DNA of 7,697 nucleotides. Source: Chloroflexota bacterium. GTDB lineage: Bacteria > Chloroflexota > Anaerolineae > Anaerolineales > UBA4823. Shown one piece after another: positions 5,757-7,697 of the stretch (position 1 is the first letter of the stretch; every line of letters begins with the position of its first letter). The stretch spans positions 1 through 7,697 of the forward strand of contig JAAZNS010000356.1 of the NCBI GenBank assembly GCA_012798185.1, written 5' to 3'. Under the pieces are notes generated by a model, which ran no database searches, was not told the DNA's origin, and saw only the letters and a list, made by a program, of their open reading frames with translations. The position numbers were made by a program, and so were the translations under genes.

Positions 5757-6746
5757 ATGCCCAAGGTATCTGTAATTGTGCCGGTTTTCAATGAGCAAGC
5801 CACCATATGGATGTTGCTGGAGGCTATCTATAATCAGTCATATCCACGGCATGAAATTCAAGTGGTGATATCAGACGGAATGTCTACGGATGCAACCCGT
5901 CAGGTTATCGAAGATTTTGCCCGGGAAAAACCTGACCTTAACATCCAAATCGTTGATAACCATAAGCGCATCATTCCTTCAGCTTTGAACCGAGGTATTG
6001 AAAATGCTCAAGGCAATATCATTATCCGGTTGGACGCTCACTCAATCCCTTATCCGGATTATATTGAAAAATGTGTGAATGCAATTGAAATGGGAATCGG
6101 CGATAACGTTGGCGGTATGTGGGAGATACAACCTGGTGCAAGATCGTGGCAAGCTAAGGCGATAGCAATAGCAGCCGCTCACCCTTTGGGCGTTGGCGAT
6201 GCACGCTATCGGGTTGGCGGACAAGCAAAATATGTTGAGACTGTCCCTTTTGGAGCATTTCGAAAATCGCTGGTGGATCAAATCGGAATGTATAATGAGA
6301 AATTGCTATCTAACGAAGATTATGAATTTAATGTCCGTATTGTAAAATCTGGAGGAAAAATCTGGTTCGATCCGGCTATCCGCTCGAAATATTTCGCCCG
6401 AGCGACATTCAAAGATCTGGCACGTCAATATTGGCGCTATGGCTATTGGAAAGGGAAAATGGTACAAAATTTTCCTGAAACCCTTCGTTGGCGCCAATTC
6501 CTGCCTCCTTTATTTATTTTGAATTTAATTTTTTTTATTATCCTTGGTTGGTTTTTTCCTTTTGCTAGATGGGTTTTAGCAACAGAGATTATGATATATC
6601 TTGGCGTTCTCTTGCTCGCTGGTATTCAGGTTGCATTAAAACATGGTGATTGGCATTTCGTATTTGGTATTCCAATAGCAATTTCGACCATGCACTTATC
6701 ATGGGGTACATCTTTCATATGGAGTATGCTATCTAAAAATGACTGA
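5757..6746 (+). CDS. membrane family-2 glycosyltransferase, ExoA-like
   Basis: The 329-aa protein transfers a sugar from a nucleotide donor, probably onto a lipid-linked glycan at the inner face of the membrane. The GT-A fold begins at once: VSVIVPVFNE (4-13), then ISDGMSTD (38-45) with D40, the metal-binding DAH in RLDAHS (91-96) in place of DxD, VPFGAFR (163-169) and NEDYEF (186-191) with the likely catalytic base D188. RQYWRYGYWKGK (223-234) resembles the conserved element at this point in succinoglycan ExoA-type enzymes. Three hydrophobic segments follow at about 249-270, 272-294 and 299-323. The ATG at 5757 fits the family start exactly but has no ribosome binding site, while a TATAAT lies close upstream. 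The stop overlaps the next gene by 8 bp, so the two form an exopolysaccharide-type operon. The exact sugar and acceptor are unknown. Confidence 0.92.
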   Translation: MPKVSVIVPVFNEQATIWMLLEAIYNQSYPRHEIQVVISDGMSTDATRQVIEDFAREKPDLNIQIVDNHKRIIPSALNRGIENAQGNIIIRLDAHSIPYPDYIEKCVNAIEMGIGDNVGGMWEIQPGARSWQAKAIAIAAAHPLGVGDARYRVGGQAKYVETVPFGAFRKSLVDQIGMYNEKLLSNEDYEFNVRIVKSGGKIWFDPAIRSKYFARATFKDLARQYWRYGYWKGKMVQNFPETLRWRQFLPPLFILNLIFFIILGWFFPFARWVLATEIMIYLGVLLLAGIQVALKHGDWHFVFGIPIAISTMHLSWGTSFIWSMLSKND

Positions 6747-7697
6747 AATGAAACCTACCGCAAAACCGCGCCCCTTGCGCTTGGGTCTGCAAGAAAGACG
6801 AACTATTCTTTTCATTGGCGATTTATTAGTCGCATTGATTTCATTAGTATTAGCACTCTATATTTGGGCGAACAGCGAAAGATTTATCGGGTTTTCATTT
6901 GAATTTATCCAAAAACGCGTGCCAGCCTGGTTTTTATTTTTTCCATTGGTGTGGCTCATTTTATTAGTTGAGTTATACGATATACGGCAATCTAGTGATT
7001 GGAAAGCTATTGTAAGGGGCATTGCCCTGGCAGCTCTAACCGGATTTGGTATTTATCTTGTGCTGTTTTTTTATTATGTCGACTCTCCCAGATCGCTCCT
7101 TCCCCGCCGGGGGGTGGCTAGTTTTTTAATTGTGGTATCCATTCTGACATTGATATGGCGAATGGTTTATTTACGTATCTTCACAAATCCAAAATTCATG
7201 CGCAGAGTATTGTTAGTTGGAGGAGGAAAGTCGGGCCATTTATTACTAAATGCCATTTCCAGGTTAACGACCATGCCTTTTGTTATTGTGGGAATTATTG
7301 ATGATGATCCTCAAAAAGAAGGCACATCGATCGAAGGATATCCGGTTATTGGAACAAGCAGGAATATCAATAGCATTATCGAGGAACAGGATATCACGGA
7401 TATTATTGTGGCAATCACTGGTGAGATGAAAGGTGAGATGTTCCAGGCATTGCTTTTAGCGCATGAAGCGGGTGTCGATGTGATTAGAATGCCCCGGGTG
7501 TATGAAGAGTTATTTATGCGGGTTCCCATCCGCATTCTTGAAGCCGATTGGATTTTAAGGTCATTTGTTGATGAAGTACGTCAAAAAAGCGCTTATGAAT
7601 TAGTAAAACGCGTGGTTGATATTGTGGGTGCAATAGTCGGATTGTTCATCACTGCCTTGATTTTCCCATTTGCTGCACTTGCGATTGTTCTAGAAAG
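6739..7697 (+). CDS. polyprenyl-phosphate sugar phosphotransferase (3'-truncated by window)
   Basis: The frame stays open for 319 codons to the window edge. Members of this family move a sugar-1-phosphate onto undecaprenyl phosphate, the first membrane step of exopolysaccharide or O-antigen synthesis. Visible are a short basic N-terminus, four hydrophobic segments (about 23-43, 63-80, 92-113, 126-146), then a nucleotide-binding-like domain with VLLVGGGKSGHLL (157-169), FVIVGIIDDDP (181-191) and GYPVIGT (200-206). The sequence after YELVKRVVDIVGAIVG (286-301) is the membrane re-entrant helix opening the catalytic domain. The window ends where the ESPGP-type motif should come, so the catalytic Asp-Glu and Arg residues are not seen. 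Start ATG 6739 overlaps the glycosyltransferase stop (8-bp overlap) and lacks a good ribosome site (GGAG at 6721-6724 is too far), suggesting coupling. ATG 6748 is an alternative. The sugar is unknown. Confidence 0.92.
   Translation, partial: MTEMKPTAKPRPLRLGLQERRTILFIGDLLVALISLVLALYIWANSERFIGFSFEFIQKRVPAWFLFFPLVWLILLVELYDIRQSSDWKAIVRGIALAALTGFGIYLVLFFYYVDSPRSLLPRRGVASFLIVVSILTLIWRMVYLRIFTNPKFMRRVLLVGGGKSGHLLLNAISRLTTMPFVIVGIIDDDPQKEGTSIEGYPVIGTSRNINSIIEEQDITDIIVAITGEMKGEMFQALLLAHEAGVDVIRMPRVYEELFMRVPIRILEADWILRSFVDEVRQKSAYELVKRVVDIVGAIVGLFITALIFPFAALAIVLE

Noticed and set aside
7311..7535. Minus-strand 74-codon frame near the right edge
   Set aside because: It is antisense to the sugar phosphotransferase, whose frame is continuous and carries clear family motifs.

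Overview
The window looks like a chromosomal segment from a bacterium of moderate to low G+C, most likely a Chloroflexota member of the Anaerolineae type. That placement is an inference from the general look of the leucyl-tRNA synthetase, the creatininase-like protein and the use of a T-box; no database comparison was possible. No insertion sequences, CRISPR arrays or phage genes are visible.

Left part (1-640): a good sigma-70-type promoter precedes two tandem alanine tRNA genes, anticodons CGC and GGC. They are followed by a complete T-box leader with its own intrinsic terminator. The T-box specifier reads CUC (Leu), and its tRNA-acceptor-binding bulge matches an A discriminator base, as expected for tRNA-Leu.

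Middle part (637-4127): the T-box does not lead directly into its expected target. A single-domain HD-GYP phosphodiesterase gene on the minus strand lies between the T-box terminator and leuS. Its stop codon sits inside the terminator's U-tract. leuS (923 aa, plus strand) starts 76 bp beyond the HD-GYP start codon, so the two genes are divergent, and it ends at a strong terminator. If the T-box controls leuS, every antiterminated transcript runs antisense through the whole HD-GYP gene. This excludon-like arrangement is the most interesting feature of the window. The leuS product also carries an extra segment of about 115 residues in the editing-domain region.

Right part (4128-7697): a gene-free AT-rich stretch of about 380 bp leads into a two-gene unit, a creatininase-family metallohydrolase and a RidA-type enamine/imine deaminase, with the RidA ribosome binding site overlapping the upstream stop codon. 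A second unit then begins: an ExoA-like membrane family-2 glycosyltransferase overlapping by 8 bp with an undecaprenyl-phosphate sugar phosphotransferase. The latter is cut by the window edge and is absent from simple complete-ORF listings. These last two genes look like the start of an exopolysaccharide or surface-glycan locus.
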